NCBI RefSeq assembly: GCF_007954585.1
Contig: NZ_CP042382.1
Span: 1,054,001-1,118,000, forward strand
Direction: 5' to 3'
DNA: 64,000 bases
From: Pistricoccus aurantiacus
GTDB taxonomy: Bacteria; Pseudomonadota; Gammaproteobacteria; Pseudomonadales; Halomonadaceae
Under the pieces are notes generated by a model. That model was not told the DNA's origin. It saw nothing but the letters and a program-made list of their open reading frames with translations, and ran no database searches. A program made the position numbers and the translations under genes. Shown one piece after another: positions 9,751-19,497 of the stretch. Every line of letters begins with the position of its first letter. The stretch's first letter is position 1.

Positions 9751-11046
9751 TCAGCTATCCTCGCCATGACTCGCGCCGGCGGATTCGGGCAGCAGGGCTT
9801 CTCCGGCCCATAGCAAGCTGAATGCCTCCCGGGCTCTTACCAGATAGGCCTCACCACCATCCACCATGACTTCCGCGGCGCGAGGCCGACTGTTGTAGTT
9901 CGAGGCCATGACGAAGCCATAGGCACCGGCGGAGCGTATCGCCAGCAGATCTCCCGGCGCGATGGCGAGCTCCCGGCCCTTGCCGAGAAAATCTCCGGTT
10001 TCGCATACCGGGCCTACCACGTCGTAGCGCTGCGTTTCCTGGGATGATCGCTGTTCTACCGGAATAATTGCCTGCCAGGCCTGATAAAGCGCTGGACGAA
10101 TCAAGTCGTTCATGGCCGCGTCGACGATGGCGAAATGCCGGGTTTCCCCGGGCTTGAGGAATTCGACGCGGGTCAGCAGCACCCCCGCGTTGGCGGCGAT
10201 TGCCCGGCCCGGTTCGAAGAGCAGAGTCAGCGGCTTGTGCGCGCCACGCTTATCGGCGAGACGTTCCAGCAGGGCCTTGGCGTAATCCGCCGGGGCCGGC
10301 GGCGTTTCGTCCCGATAGGTGACCCCGAGCCCGCCGCCCAGGTCCAGGTGATCGAGCTTGATGCCTTCCGCCTCCAGGCGCTCGATCAGCAGCAGCAGCC
10401 GATCCAGGGCATCGAGAAACGGCGAGAGTTCCGTCAACTGGGAGCCGATATGACAATCCATGCCGACCACATCGAGGTGTTCGAGACTGGCGGCCTGGCG
10501 ATAGGCGTCCAAGGCTTCACTGGCGGCGATGCCGAACTTGTTGTCCTTGAGACCGGTGGAAATATACGGGTGGGTGCGAGCATCCACGTCCGGATTGACC
10601 CGCAGGGACACCGGGGCGAGCTTGCCAAGCTTGCCCGCTACCGCGTTCAGGCGTTTGAGCTCCGCTCGAGACTCCACGTTGAAGCACTTGATGTCCAGTT
10701 CCAGGGCGCGGGCCATTTCGCCTTCTTGCTTGGCGACCCCGGAAAACACCACCCTGGCAGGATCGCCACCAGCTTGAATGACGCGCTCCAGCTCGCCTTG
10801 GGACACAATATCGAAACCCGCCCCCAGGCGAGCCAGCACGTTGAGCACCGCCAGGTTGGAGTTGGCCTTGACCGCGTAGCAGATCAGGTGGGGATGATCT
10901 CCCAGCGCCTGATCGAAGGCATGGAAATGCCGCTCCAGAGTGGCCCGAGAATAGACATAGCAGGGCGTGCCGAAGCGCTCGGCGACCTGGGCGAGCGGTA
11001 CGTCTTCCGCATGCAGTTGGCCGTTGCGATAGTTGAAATGATCCAT
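9751..11046 (-). CDS. lysA: Diaminopimelate decarboxylase
   Basis: LysA decarboxylates meso-diaminopimelate to L-lysine, the last step of the DAP pathway; it uses pyridoxal phosphate. The PLP lysine is in CYAVKANSN; other alanine-racemase-fold motifs are DCHIGSQ, LDLGGGLGV and FEPGRAI, and the catalytic Cys is in GPVCETGDF. I chose the ATG at 11046 (MDHFNYRNG), two bases after the lptM stop, giving 431 residues; the frame also allows a TTG at 11052. It sits between the small lipoprotein gene lptM and dapF, as in other gammaproteobacteria. Confidence 0.96.
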   Translation of the reverse strand: MDHFNYRNGQLHAEDVPLAQVAERFGTPCYVYSRATLERHFHAFDQALGDHPHLICYAVKANSNLAVLNVLARLGAGFDIVSQGELERVIQAGGDPARVVFSGVAKQEGEMARALELDIKCFNVESRAELKRLNAVAGKLGKLAPVSLRVNPDVDARTHPYISTGLKDNKFGIAASEALDAYRQAASLEHLDVVGMDCHIGSQLTELSPFLDALDRLLLLIERLEAEGIKLDHLDLGGGLGVTYRDETPPAPADYAKALLERLADKRGAHKPLTLLFEPGRAIAANAGVLLTRVEFLKPGETRHFAIVDAAMNDLIRPALYQAWQAIIPVEQRSSQETQRYDVVGPVCETGDFLGKGRELAIAPGDLLAIRSAGAYGFVMASNYNSRPRAAEVMVDGGEAYLVRAREAFSLLWAGEALLPESAGASHGEDS

Positions 11047-11048
11047 GT

Positions 11049-11279
11049 TCAATTCTCGCTCTGACTGGTCGAGCCGTCTTTCTCGGCGGGGCTGTCCTCA
11101 GAAGAACGGTTCTGGGAAGAGCCGTCTTGAGAAGAACTGCTCTGAACAGGATCCGGCAGCGCATCCTGTGGATCGAAGCGCTCTGCCGCCTGTTCATCAT
11201 CCGGCATGTAGAGAGGGCCTTTCTGACCGCAGCCAGCCAGCAGTAAAGCGCACAGGATCAGCCATGCAAACCGGGCCAT
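11049..11279 (-). CDS. lptM: Small outer-membrane lipoprotein LptM (YifL)
   Basis: This 76-residue lipoprotein has a signal peptide with the lipobox LLAGC and the family hallmark GCGQKGPLYMPDD right after the lipidated cysteine. In E. coli LptM (YifL) assists assembly of the LPS translocon LptD/LptE. The C-terminal 40 residues are rich in Ser, Gln, Asp and Glu and look disordered. It lies between argH and lysA on the same strand, as the yifL gene does upstream of dapF in enterobacteria. Confidence 0.88.
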   Translation of the reverse strand: MARFAWLILCALLLAGCGQKGPLYMPDDEQAAERFDPQDALPDPVQSSSSQDGSSQNRSSEDSPAEKDGSTSQSEN

Positions 11280-11280
11280 A

Positions 11281-12726
11281 TCAGCGCTCCTCGTCGGTAG
11301 TCGGCGAGAGAGTGCCGAGCGGTTTCAGCGCGGCCAGGGCATCCCGGGCACGCTGAGCCGCGGCCCGCACCTGATCCGGGGCGGTGCCGCCGATATGATT
11401 GCGCGCCGCCACGGAGCCTTCCAGGGTCAGCACTTCGAACACGTCCGCGTCGATGGCGGTGGAAAACTGCCGGAGTTCCTCCAGGGACATGTCCGACAGA
11501 TCCTTTTTCTCGCGGAGTCCGAAGGCCACGGACTGGCCGACGATCTCGTGGGCATCCCGGAAGGCCACGCCCTTGCGCACCAGATAGTCCGCCAGGTCCG
11601 TGGCGGTGGAGAAACCCTTGCGGGCCGCTTCACGCATGTTGTCCGCCTTGGCCTCGATGGCCGGCACCATGTCGGCGAAGGCCTTGAGGCAACCCTTCAC
11701 CGTGTCCAGGGTGTCGAACAGCGGCTCCTTGTCTTCCTGGTTGTCCTTGTTGTAGGCCAGAGGCTGGGACTTCATCAGCGTCAGCAGCCCCATCAGGTGG
11801 CCGTAGACCCGGCCGGTCTTGCCTCTTACCAGTTCCGGCACGTCCGGATTCTTCTTTTGCGGCATGATCGAGGAGCCGGTGCAGAAGCGATCCGGTAGGT
11901 CGATGAAGTCGAACTGAGCGCTGGTCCACAGCACCAGTTCCTCGCTCATGCGCGACAGATGCATCAGGAGGAGGCTGGCGAAGGCGGTGAACTCGATGGC
12001 GAAGTCCCGATCGCTCACCGCATCCAGGGAATTTTCCGCCGGGCGCTCGAAGCCGAGCAGCTCCGCGGTGACGTGACGGTCGATAGGGTAGGTGGTGCCC
12101 GCCAGCGCCGCGGCGCCCAGGGGCAGCACGTTGACTCGCTTGCGACAGTCCCGCAGACGCTCCTGATCCCGGGCGAGCATTTCCTGCCAGGCCAGGAGGT
12201 GATGGCCGAAGGTCACCGGCTGAGCGGTCTGCAGGTGGGTGAAGCCGGGCATGATGGTATCCGCTTCTCGGGCGGCCAGTTCGATCAGGCCCTGGCGCAG
12301 TCGCGTCAGCTCTTCGTCCACCACGCCAATCTCGTCACGCAGGTAGAGGCGGATGTCCGTAGCTACCTGATCGTTGCGGGAGCGTCCGGTATGCAGCTTC
12401 TTGCCGGTGATGCCGATCTTCTCCGTCAGCCGAGCCTCGATGTTCATGTGCACGTCTTCGAGAGCCACGGACCACTCGAAATCGCCGGCCTGAATTTCCT
12501 CGCGGATCTCCTTGAGGCCGGCGAGGATTGCATCGCGTTCCTCATCCGTCAGCACGCCGACCTGGGCTAGCATGGTGGCGTGAGCGATGGAGCCCTGAAT
12601 ATCGTTAAGCGCCAGGCGATTATCGAAGTCGACGGAGGCGGTGAAACGCTCGACGAAGGCATCGGTGGGCTCGCTGAAGCGACCGCCCCAGGATTGATTG
12701 GTAGGTGTCGTCATCGAACTGGACAT
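11281..12726 (-). CDS. argH: Argininosuccinate lyase
   Basis: ArgH splits argininosuccinate into arginine and fumarate, the final step of arginine synthesis. The 481-residue protein has the fumarase/lyase superfamily signature [15 protein letters not shown] with the flexible catalytic loop, plus [12 protein letters not shown] and [11 protein letters not shown]. The N-terminus reads [17 protein letters not shown]; the second Met at 12714 could also start translation. It is the first gene of the minus-strand block and faces away from hemC. Confidence 0.96.
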   Translation of the reverse strand: MSSSMTTPTNQSWGGRFSEPTDAFVERFTASVDFDNRLALNDIQGSIAHATMLAQVGVLTDEERDAILAGLKEIREEIQAGDFEWSVALEDVHMNIEARLTEKIGITGKKLHTGRSRNDQVATDIRLYLRDEIGVVDEELTRLRQGLIELAAREADTIMPGFTHLQTAQPVTFGHHLLAWQEMLARDQERLRDCRKRVNVLPLGAAALAGTTYPIDRHVTAELLGFERPAENSLDAVSDRDFAIEFTAFASLLLMHLSRMSEELVLWTSAQFDFIDLPDRFCTGSSIMPQKKNPDVPELVRGKTGRVYGHLMGLLTLMKSQPLAYNKDNQEDKEPLFDTLDTVKGCLKAFADMVPAIEAKADNMREAARKGFSTATDLADYLVRKGVAFRDAHEIVGQSVAFGLREKKDLSDMSLEELRQFSTAIDADVFEVLTLEGSVAARNHIGGTAPDQVRAAAQRARDALAALKPLGTLSPTTDEER

Positions 12727-12939
12727 CCTGAGTTGCTAGCGTAAAGGTATGGCCGAGCAGTGTACCAGAGTCCGCGCGGCTGACCATGCGCCGCCAGCCT
12801 GGCCGCGCTTTGTGCAAGAGGATTTTTCCTCTTACCGACAGTGCTTTATCATGCAGCAACCTGGCGGGGCGGAATGCCCCTACCCGAATCATTTGGTGAG
12901 ACGGTCGGCAAGCCCCCGTTTCGCCCGCAGGAGATCATT

Positions 12940-13881
12940 GTGCCTGGGATCAAGACCCTACGTATCGCCACTCGCAAGAGTCTACTCGCCCTATGGCAAG
13001 CCGAGCATATTCGCGACTTGCTGACGGCCTTGCATCCGACGCTCGAGGTGGAGCTGGTCGCCATGTCCACCCGCGGGGACAAGATTCTCGACACGCCGCT
13101 GGCCAAGGTGGGCGGCAAGGGCCTGTTCGTCAAGGAGCTCGAAGAAGCGATGCTTGACGGCCGCGCGGATATCGCCGTGCACTCCATGAAAGATGTGCCG
13201 ATGCATTTTCCCGAGGGGCTGGGGCTTGCGGTGATCCTGGCCGGGGCGGAACCCACGGATGCCTTTGTTTCCAATCGCTACACCAGCCTGGACGAGCTAC
13301 CCTTGGGGGCGCGAGTCGGCACTTCGAGCCTGCGTCGCGGCCTGCAGGTCAGCGAGGCGCGTCCGGATCTCGAGGTGCTAAGCTTGAGAGGGAGCGTCCA
13401 GACACGGCTGAGCAAGCTCGACGCGGGCAATTTCGAGGCAATCCTGTTGGCGACTTCCGGGCTCAGACGTCTAGGGCTCGGCGAGCGTATCGCTGCGGAA
13501 CTGCCGCCGGAAATCTGTCTGCCCGCCTGCGGTCAGGGCGCCCTGGGCATCGAGTGTCGGCAGGATAACGCTGCGCTCATCGATCTGCTGGCGCCTCTTG
13601 ACGATCCTGAAACCTCCCTGCGAGTTCGCGCCGAGCGGGCCATGAACACGCGCCTGGAAGGCGGCTGTCAGGTTCCCATTGCGGGGCATGCGCTGCTCGA
13701 AGATGCGGGCCGTACCCTTTGGCTGCGCGGTCTGGTCGGCAATCCGGACGGCAGCCGGGTGCTGCGAGCCGAGGCTCGCGGAAATGCCGACGAGCCAGAA
13801 GCGCTGGGAATCCGGGTGGCGGAAGATCTGCTGGAGCAGGGCGCCGGTGAAATTCTCGCGCAGGTCTACGGCGAGCGCTGA
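12940..13881 (+). CDS. hemC: Hydroxymethylbilane synthase (porphobilinogen deaminase)
   Basis: HemC polymerises four porphobilinogen units into hydroxymethylbilane in haem synthesis. I chose the GTG at 12940 (reading [14 protein letters not shown]) because an AGGAG ribosome site lies 6 bases upstream and family sequence starts here; the frame is open further up but that part is not conserved. The protein is 313 residues, with [21 protein letters not shown] and the dipyrromethane-cofactor cysteine in [11 protein letters not shown]. The stop overlaps the hemD start (TGATG), making it the first gene of hemCDXY. Confidence 0.96.
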   Translation: MPGIKTLRIATRKSLLALWQAEHIRDLLTALHPTLEVELVAMSTRGDKILDTPLAKVGGKGLFVKELEEAMLDGRADIAVHSMKDVPMHFPEGLGLAVILAGAEPTDAFVSNRYTSLDELPLGARVGTSSLRRGLQVSEARPDLEVLSLRGSVQTRLSKLDAGNFEAILLATSGLRRLGLGERIAAELPPEICLPACGQGALGIECRQDNAALIDLLAPLDDPETSLRVRAERAMNTRLEGGCQVPIAGHALLEDAGRTLWLRGLVGNPDGSRVLRAEARGNADEPEALGIRVAEDLLEQGAGEILAQVYGER

Positions 13882-14687
13882 TGACTGAGCGCAGCAACGA
13901 TTCGGCGCGCCCCCGGGTGCTGATCACTCGCCCCGGCGAGCGAGGCCTGCCGCTTGCCCGGGCGATTGCCGCGCTGGGTGCCGAGGTCGAGATTCTCGAG
14001 GTCATGCGTCAGGAGCGTCTGGCGGAAACGCCGCAAGAGCGTGCCGTCTGGCTGAACTTCGATCAGTTTCACAAGGTGGTGGTGGTCAGTCCCTACGCGG
14101 CGAGCTGCTTGGTTGAAGCGGTAGAGCATTACTGGCCACAGTTGCCGCTGGGGATCGAGTTTTATGCGGTAGGCGCCGCCACCGCGGAAGTCTTGCATCA
14201 CGCCTGGGGAGTAAAGACGCGTATCCCTCCTCCGGAACTGGAAAATACCAGCGAAGCGCTATTGACCCTAAGCGCCTTGCAGCGGCTTGACGAGCAGCGA
14301 ATATTGCTGGTGGCCGGAGAAGGCGGCCGTCTGCTGCTGGGCGATACGTTGGCGCAGCGTGGCGCTCGGGTGGAGCGTCTGGCACTCTATCGACGAGTAC
14401 TGATGGAGCCGCGAGGCGTACCCGGCGAATGCCTGGTAACAGGAAAATACGCGGCGCTGGTAGTCAGTAGCGGCGAAATTCTCGAACATCTGGCAGGATG
14501 GTGTAAAAAGACGGCGTTGAACCAACCGCTAATCGTCTCCAGTCGTCGGTTGGCTACACTGGCAGAACGACTTGGATTCGTCGACTGTCATGTCGCCGAT
14601 GGAGCAACGCCTGCTGCTTTGGCTATCGCGGTAGCCAGAGTCTGCGACTTGAAAGGTGTCGATCATGATGATCTTGAAAAGGGCTAG
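13881..14687 (+). CDS. hemD: Uroporphyrinogen-III synthase
   Basis: HemD closes and rearranges hydroxymethylbilane to uroporphyrinogen III. The family is poorly conserved in sequence; recognisable here are VLITRPGERGLPLARAIAALGAEVE at the N-terminus, the FYAVGAATAEVL segment, LLVAGEGGR, and VSSGEILEHLAG in the second half. The 268-residue length fits. Identification also rests on position: the ATG overlaps the hemC stop, and hemX and hemY follow. Confidence 0.92.
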   Translation: MTERSNDSARPRVLITRPGERGLPLARAIAALGAEVEILEVMRQERLAETPQERAVWLNFDQFHKVVVVSPYAASCLVEAVEHYWPQLPLGIEFYAVGAATAEVLHHAWGVKTRIPPPELENTSEALLTLSALQRLDEQRILLVAGEGGRLLLGDTLAQRGARVERLALYRRVLMEPRGVPGECLVTGKYAALVVSSGEILEHLAGWCKKTALNQPLIVSSRRLATLAERLGFVDCHVADGATPAALAIAVARVCDLKGVDHDDLEKG

Positions 14688-14693
14688 CGATAG

Positions 14694-16295
14694 ATGAGCA
14701 AGCAACAACACGATCAGGACGAACAGCGGGCGTCATCTAGCGACGCCGGTCAATCACAACCGGCGACGGAAAACTCCGTGCCTCGGCCAGCCCAGGCAGC
14801 GCACGAAAAGACGCGGGACGAGTCAGGCAAGGCTAGCTCTAGCAAGGACTCTCGCCCTCGATCCCGAGGGCGCCGTGGCGGCAAGCCCAGCCATCAGGAT
14901 CGCTCCAGTCAGTTGGAGAAAACCGGCTCCCCCCTGTCGGGGCAGTCCGAAGCCGGTCTGGACAGGCCCGGTCAGGATAAGTCTGGTCAAAATAAATCTG
15001 CTGCTGCGGATGCGATTAGCCCCTCGTCCCCCACCGCCAAGGATGAAAGTAAATCTACGCCAGCGGCTTCTGCAGGTGCGCCGGCCAAGACCAGCGCTTC
15101 CGTGCCTTCCTCCAGGCCAGACACCGGAAAAAGCAGCGGTGACGCTACCGCCGGTGCTTCCGGTAAATCCTCTATTGGCGGTGCGCCTCCGCCTTCGCGT
15201 AATACCGTCGCGCAAAGCGGGGGTAGCGGAGGTGGCAAGGCCGGCATCATCGCCTTGGTGCTGGTAATTCTGCTGGCAATCGGGGTGTTGCTCGCCGGCT
15301 GGTGGGGCTGGCAGCAGTTGAATCAGCGGCTGAGCCAGCAGCAGCAAAGTCTGGTCGACGCCGCGGATGGGACCGAGCTGGCGCAGCGCAACGCAGACAC
15401 CCTGTCTTCCTTGCAGTCACAGCTAGACGACATGGCGAATCAGCGTCAGCAGGCGTTGAGCGATATACGTCAAGGCTTCGAAGACTATCGCGGTGAGGTC
15501 AATGACACCCTGGACAAGGTGCTTGAGGAGCTTTCCAAGGAGCAGGAGCCGGATGAGCGGGAATGGCTGCACGCGGAAGCCGCCTATCTGCTGCGCCTGG
15601 CCAATCAACGCCTGGAGCTGGAAGGCGACGTTCAGGGGTCGGCTGCTTTGCTGCGTACCGCAGACAAGCGTCTGCAAGAAGCGGACAATCCGGCGCTGAC
15701 CGCGGTTCGCCGTGAGATTTCCTCCGAGCTGGCGGCGCTGGATTCCGTTCCCGAAATCGACCGCACGGGAATCTATCTGGCGCTGGACGCCCAGCAGGAG
15801 CAACTGGCCAAGCTGCCGCTCAAGCAGGACATCGATCAGATGCCAGCGCCGGAAGCCGAGGAGGCGCCGCCAACCGGCTCCTGGAAGCAGCAGCTTTCTC
15901 AATTCGGTAACGAGCTGAAGGATCTGGTGACCGTGCGGCGTCATGATGAAGCGTTGGAGGCCATGATCGCGCCGGATCAGGAAGGTTATTTGCGCCAAAA
16001 TGTGCGATTGAAGCTGGAGCAGGCGCAGCTAGCGCTGCTCGACGAAAACGAGGAACTTTACGAAGCCAGCATCGAGAGTGCGATTACCTTGGTGAATCGT
16101 TATTACGCCACGGACAAGGATGCGGTCAGTTCCGCTCTCGAACGTTTGAACGAGCTGAAAGACAAGGCGGTTCGTCCCGAACTTCCGGATATCAGCGGCT
16201 CGCAGCAGGCCTTGTCGCGGTTCATCGAAAAACGATTTGAATCGCAGGGTAATCAAGGGCAGGCATCCCAAGCGGGCCAGGGAGATAAGCCATGA
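14694..16295 (+). CDS. hemX: HemX-like membrane protein (uroporphyrinogen-III C-methyltransferase-like)
   Basis: HemX is an inner-membrane protein of the hemCDXY operon. The older name 'uroporphyrin-III C-methyltransferase' is not supported by any methyltransferase motif here. The 533 residues fall into three parts: about 180 residues of low-complexity Ser/Lys/Gln/Ala sequence likely to be disordered in the cytoplasm, one membrane helix (GIIALVLVILLAIGVLLAGW, about residues 184-205), and a periplasmic domain that begins with a long Gln-rich coiled coil. It overlaps hemY by 4 bases. The exact role is unsettled even in model species. Confidence 0.88.
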   Translation: MSKQQHDQDEQRASSSDAGQSQPATENSVPRPAQAAHEKTRDESGKASSSKDSRPRSRGRRGGKPSHQDRSSQLEKTGSPLSGQSEAGLDRPGQDKSGQNKSAAADAISPSSPTAKDESKSTPAASAGAPAKTSASVPSSRPDTGKSSGDATAGASGKSSIGGAPPPSRNTVAQSGGSGGGKAGIIALVLVILLAIGVLLAGWWGWQQLNQRLSQQQQSLVDAADGTELAQRNADTLSSLQSQLDDMANQRQQALSDIRQGFEDYRGEVNDTLDKVLEELSKEQEPDEREWLHAEAAYLLRLANQRLELEGDVQGSAALLRTADKRLQEADNPALTAVRREISSELAALDSVPEIDRTGIYLALDAQQEQLAKLPLKQDIDQMPAPEAEEAPPTGSWKQQLSQFGNELKDLVTVRRHDEALEAMIAPDQEGYLRQNVRLKLEQAQLALLDENEELYEASIESAITLVNRYYATDKDAVSSALERLNELKDKAVRPELPDISGSQQALSRFIEKRFESQGNQGQASQAGQGDKP

Positions 16296-17515
16296 GAAAG
16301 CTGATTCTGCTTATCGTCTTGGGTCTGGCGATTGGCGCTCTGTTCGGTCAGCTGATGCAGACCGTTCCCGGCTACTGGTTGGTGCGAGTCGGAGATCGGT
16401 CGTTCCAGACATCGTTCTGGTTTGGGTTGATTCTTCTGCTGGCGGTCTTCTTTATTCTGCATTTCTTGCTGCGCGTACTGGCTCGTCTGCGCCATCCGGT
16501 GGGTCGTCTCAAGCTGTGGAACAGCCGTAATCGCAATCGCAATGCCATGCGTCGTACCGTGCGCGGTCTGGTGGCAATGTCGGAAGGCCGCTGGAAACGC
16601 GCCGAGAAATCGCTTGTCAAGGCCGCGGACGATTCCAGTACGCCCTTGGTCAACTATTTATCCGCAGCGCTGGCAGCCCATTATCAGGGTCGCTACGACC
16701 AGGCGGATACCTTGCTCAAGCGTGCTCACATGAGTACTCAAGGGGCGGATACAGCAGTAGGCATGATGCAGGCGCAGCTGATGCTCGACCGCCAGCAGTA
16801 CGAAGAGGCCATAGCGACCCTGACTCGCCTGGACAAGCAGCTGCCGGATCATCCGCAGGTGCTCAAGCAGCTCAAGCAGGCCTATCTCAGCGTCAACGAT
16901 TGGGACGGTCTGCGCCGGCTACTGCCGCGGCTGGCCAACCAGCAGTTGATCGCTGACGAAGAGCGCCGCGAGCTGGAGCAGCGCGCCTATCGCGAACTGA
17001 TTCTTCAGGCCGGGCGCAACCCGGATGACGTGGAGCGGGTGCGTAATCTCTGGGCGGATATGCCGGATCACCTGCGTACGAATGTGGAACTGGTAGTGCT
17101 ATACACCGAGGCATTGGTGCGCGGTGGCGAGGAGGGCATTGCTGAACGTTTATTGCGTCATACGCTCAAGGAGCATTGGGATACGCGTCTGGTATTACGC
17201 TACGGGCTACTCAGCGTCGATCCGGCCCGCCAGCTGGTCTATGCGGAGAAGTGGCTTCAGGAGCGTCCCAACGATCCGGATCTGCTGTTGACTCTTGGTC
17301 GCTTGTCTCTACGTAATGCCTATTGGGGCAAGGCACAGGAATACTTCGAATCCAGCCAGCGTCAGCGCCCCAGCGGTGTGGTTTGCGCCGAGTTGGCCAG
17401 GCTTTACGCTAATCTGGGTGAACACAACAAGAGCCAGCTCTACTATCGCCAGAGTGTGGAGCTGCTCGACAAGTCACTGCCGGCGCTGCCGCAACCCAGC
17501 GACGATAACCGCTGA
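16292..17515 (+). CDS. hemY: HemY, tetratricopeptide-containing inner-membrane protein
   Basis: This is the gammaproteobacterial HemY, not the protoporphyrinogen oxidase of the same name in Gram-positives. The 407-residue protein starts with two membrane helices (LILLIVLGLAIGALFGQL and FWFGLILLLAVFFILHFLL) and continues as a series of TPR-like helical repeats, which suggests a scaffold for haem-synthesis enzymes. Its ATG overlaps the hemX stop. A strong terminator follows 17 bases after the stop, and a group II intron is inserted at the end of that terminator. Confidence 0.92.
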   Translation: MRKLILLIVLGLAIGALFGQLMQTVPGYWLVRVGDRSFQTSFWFGLILLLAVFFILHFLLRVLARLRHPVGRLKLWNSRNRNRNAMRRTVRGLVAMSEGRWKRAEKSLVKAADDSSTPLVNYLSAALAAHYQGRYDQADTLLKRAHMSTQGADTAVGMMQAQLMLDRQQYEEAIATLTRLDKQLPDHPQVLKQLKQAYLSVNDWDGLRRLLPRLANQQLIADEERRELEQRAYRELILQAGRNPDDVERVRNLWADMPDHLRTNVELVVLYTEALVRGGEEGIAERLLRHTLKEHWDTRLVLRYGLLSVDPARQLVYAEKWLQERPNDPDLLLTLGRLSLRNAYWGKAQEYFESSQRQRPSGVVCAELARLYANLGEHNKSQLYYRQSVELLDKSLPALPQPSDDNR

Positions 17516-17532
17516 TCCGATTTGCTCTCCTG

Positions 17533-17556
17533 GGCGCCTTCGAGGCGCCTTTTTTT
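17533..17556 (+). terminator. Rho-independent terminator of hemCDXY
   Basis: A perfect 6-bp stem GGCGCC/GGCGCC with a 5-base loop (TTCGA) is followed by seven T residues at 17550-17556. The intron begins with the next base, which is the target habit known for class C group II introns. Confidence 0.9.
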
Positions 17557-17848
17557 GTGCGCCCGGCACGGGCGCACTCCTGGAGGTGCAAGTCCTCCCG
17601 TAAGCTGGCCACAGCGAACGAAGTGAAGTGCAACGGCGGAAGGGCGACCGACCGTGGGGAGGAAGCGTGGAGCGTAAACCGTGAGCCGATGAACAAGAAT
17701 CGGATATGAGGCACTGCCAAGCAGGGTGAGCGGGCAAGAAGTCGCGAAGCTCTTGTGGCCAAAGCGAGGTGGTGTATATCCGGCGGTTGTGCGGTGAAGG
17801 AGTGTGTTCTTACCCGGGGAGATCTCGCCTCATGCCTGAAAGGGCGAC

Positions 17849-19305
17849 GTGGCAACACGGAGCGAGAAGTCAGCAGAGGCCATAGTAGCTGCCATCATGG
17901 AGCGAAGGGCCGAACGAGAAGGCGCGTCAAACGACTTGACGATGAGCACTGTAAGGCATCAGACGTCCGCCTTGGCGGGGCGGGTCGCAACACGGGAAGG
18001 TGAAACCTTGTCGGGTGCGATCAGCGATGAAACAGGACTCCCGCGACGAGAATCGGAAGGCGCAGGGCGAAACCTGCTGGAGCAGGCGTTCGCACGAGAG
18101 AATATGCAACGGGCATGGAAGCGCGTAAAGGCCAACAAAGGGTCGGCGGGTGTTGACGGGCTGGACATTGCCCAGCCCGCTGAATACCTGCGATGGACGT
18201 GGCCGACGGTTCGCCAGCAACTGCTGGACGGATCCTGTCGGCCACAACCTGTTCGTCGGGTAGGCATCCCGAAACCGAACGGCAGTGAACGGGAACTGGG
18301 CATACCCACCGTCACCGACCGTCTGATTCAACAAGCACTGCTGCAAGTGCTGCAACCCCTGATTGATCCCATCTTCAGCGAGCACCGCTACGGCTTTCGC
18401 CCGGGTCGCCGAGCCCACGATGCCGTTCTGGCCGCACAGCGATATGTCCAGCAAGGCCGTCACATTGGGGTGGACGTGGATCTGTCGAAGGTCTTTGATC
18501 GCGTCAATCACGACATCCTGATCGACCGCCTGAGGAAGCGCGTAAACAACCGCGGAGTTATCCGGCTGGTTCGTGCGTATTTGAACGCGGGCATCATGGA
18601 GGGAGGCATGGTCATGGATCGGCACGAGGGCACGCCACAAGGCGGGCCGCTGTCACCGTTGTTGGCCAATGTCCTGCTGGACGAGGGGGATAGAGCGCTG
18701 GAACGCCGGGGACATTGCTTTGCCCGAGACGCCGATGACTGCAACGTTTACGTGCGCAGTCAGCAGGCAGGAGAGCGGGTGATGCTGTTGCTACGGCGCT
18801 GCTACGACAAACTGCGCTTGGTGATCAATGAAGCCAAGAGTGCAGTGACGAGCGGGGTTGGCCGCAAGTTCCTTGGCTATACGCTATGGCAGGGTCCGAA
18901 CGGCGACGTTCGCCGCGGGGTCGCTGCGCAGGCGTTGCAAGCGTTCAAGCTGCGGGTCAGGCAACTGCCCCGACGGTCTGGAGGGCGCAGCATTGAGCAA
19001 GGGGTGGAGAAACTCCGGAGCTATCTACTGGGATGGAAAGGCTACTTCAAGCTGTCGCAGACCCCCCCCGTATCTGGCGCTCGCTGGATGCGTGGATACG
19101 CCGGCGCTTGAGAGCCATGCAGCTCAAGCAGTGGCGACGGGGCAAGACGATCTATCGGGAGCTGGTGCGCATGGGCGCGGATCCCTGGGTGGCACAATCG
19201 GTAGCGGCTCTGAGCCGGCGCTGGTGGCACAACAGTCTGTCTGCTATCCACAACGTGTTGACGGTTGCCTACTTCGATCGGCGGGGTGTGCCAAGACTCT
19301 CATAA
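17849..19305 (+). pseudogene. ltrA: Group II intron reverse transcriptase/maturase (frameshifted)
   Basis: The first frame (420 codons, to 19111) encodes the RT domain: YGFRPGRRAHDAV, GVDVDLSKVFDRVNHD, GTPQGGPLSPLLANVLLDE. It then drops into wrong-frame sequence after GYFKLSQTPP. The correct C-terminus continues in another frame from about 19065 (RIWRSLDAWIRRRLR, LKQWRRGKTIYREL, ending AYFDRRGVPRLS at 19305). The switch lies in a run of eight C at 19062-19069, so one missing C (or two extra) explains it; a sequencing error there is possible. Separately, the catalytic YADD box reads DADD (residues 294-297, GAC at 18728), and the usual DLEKFFD box reads DLSKVFD. Both catalytic aspartates remain, but the tyrosine before them is lost. 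Confidence 0.88.
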
Positions 19306-19318
19306 CCTCAACTTCTCG

Positions 19319-19391
19319 AACCGCCCGGTGCGGACCCGCATGCCGGGTGGTGTGGGAGGGGCGGAGCCTCATGGTTCCCCCCTATCCCGAT
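19319..19391 (+). ncRNA. Group II intron domains V and VI
   Basis: Domain V is the hairpin starting ACCGCCCGGTGCGG and closing with CCGGGTGGT; it is the catalytic heart of the ribozyme. Domain VI follows (GGGAGGGGCGGAG...GGTTCCCCCC) and supplies the branch-point adenosine shortly before the 3' splice site at 19391. Both look undamaged. Confidence 0.75.
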
Positions 19392-19439
19392 ATTCTGTTC
19401 TTTTTGCTCTGTGTTTCCGCCCTATCGGCACTTCAGGAT

Positions 19440-19463
19440 AAAAAGGCTGCCCGCGGGCAGCCT
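19440..19463 (-). terminator. Rho-independent terminator of the MscS-family gene
   Basis: Read on the minus strand, the stem AGGCTGCC/GGCAGCCT with a short CGCG centre is followed by TTTTT. It lies 35 bases after the stop of the channel gene. Confidence 0.85.
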
Positions 19464-19497
19464 GAAATGTGTAGAGCAAAGAATCTGATTCAGGTTT

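Larger units (their letters stand above)
17557..19391 (+). mobile_element. Group II intron, class C type, inserted at the hemY terminator
   Basis: The 5' end GTGCGCCCGGCACGGGCGC is a typical bacterial group II intron start (GUGYG). The 3' end has a domain V hairpin (ACCGCCCGG...CCGGGTGGT, about 19319-19353) and a domain VI hairpin that finishes in CCCTATCCCGAT at 19391. Insertion directly after the T-run of a terminator is the known preference of class C introns. The 1,835-bp element encodes one reverse transcriptase/maturase, which is frameshifted and carries a changed catalytic motif. The RNA core looks complete, so splicing could still work if a maturase is supplied in trans. The boundaries are inferred from conserved ends, not from an empty site. 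Confidence 0.88.

Noticed and set aside
19033-19305. Separate small gene after the intron reverse transcriptase
   Set aside because: Its sequence is the C-terminal maturase region of the same protein in a shifted frame, so it belongs to the frameshifted reverse transcriptase.
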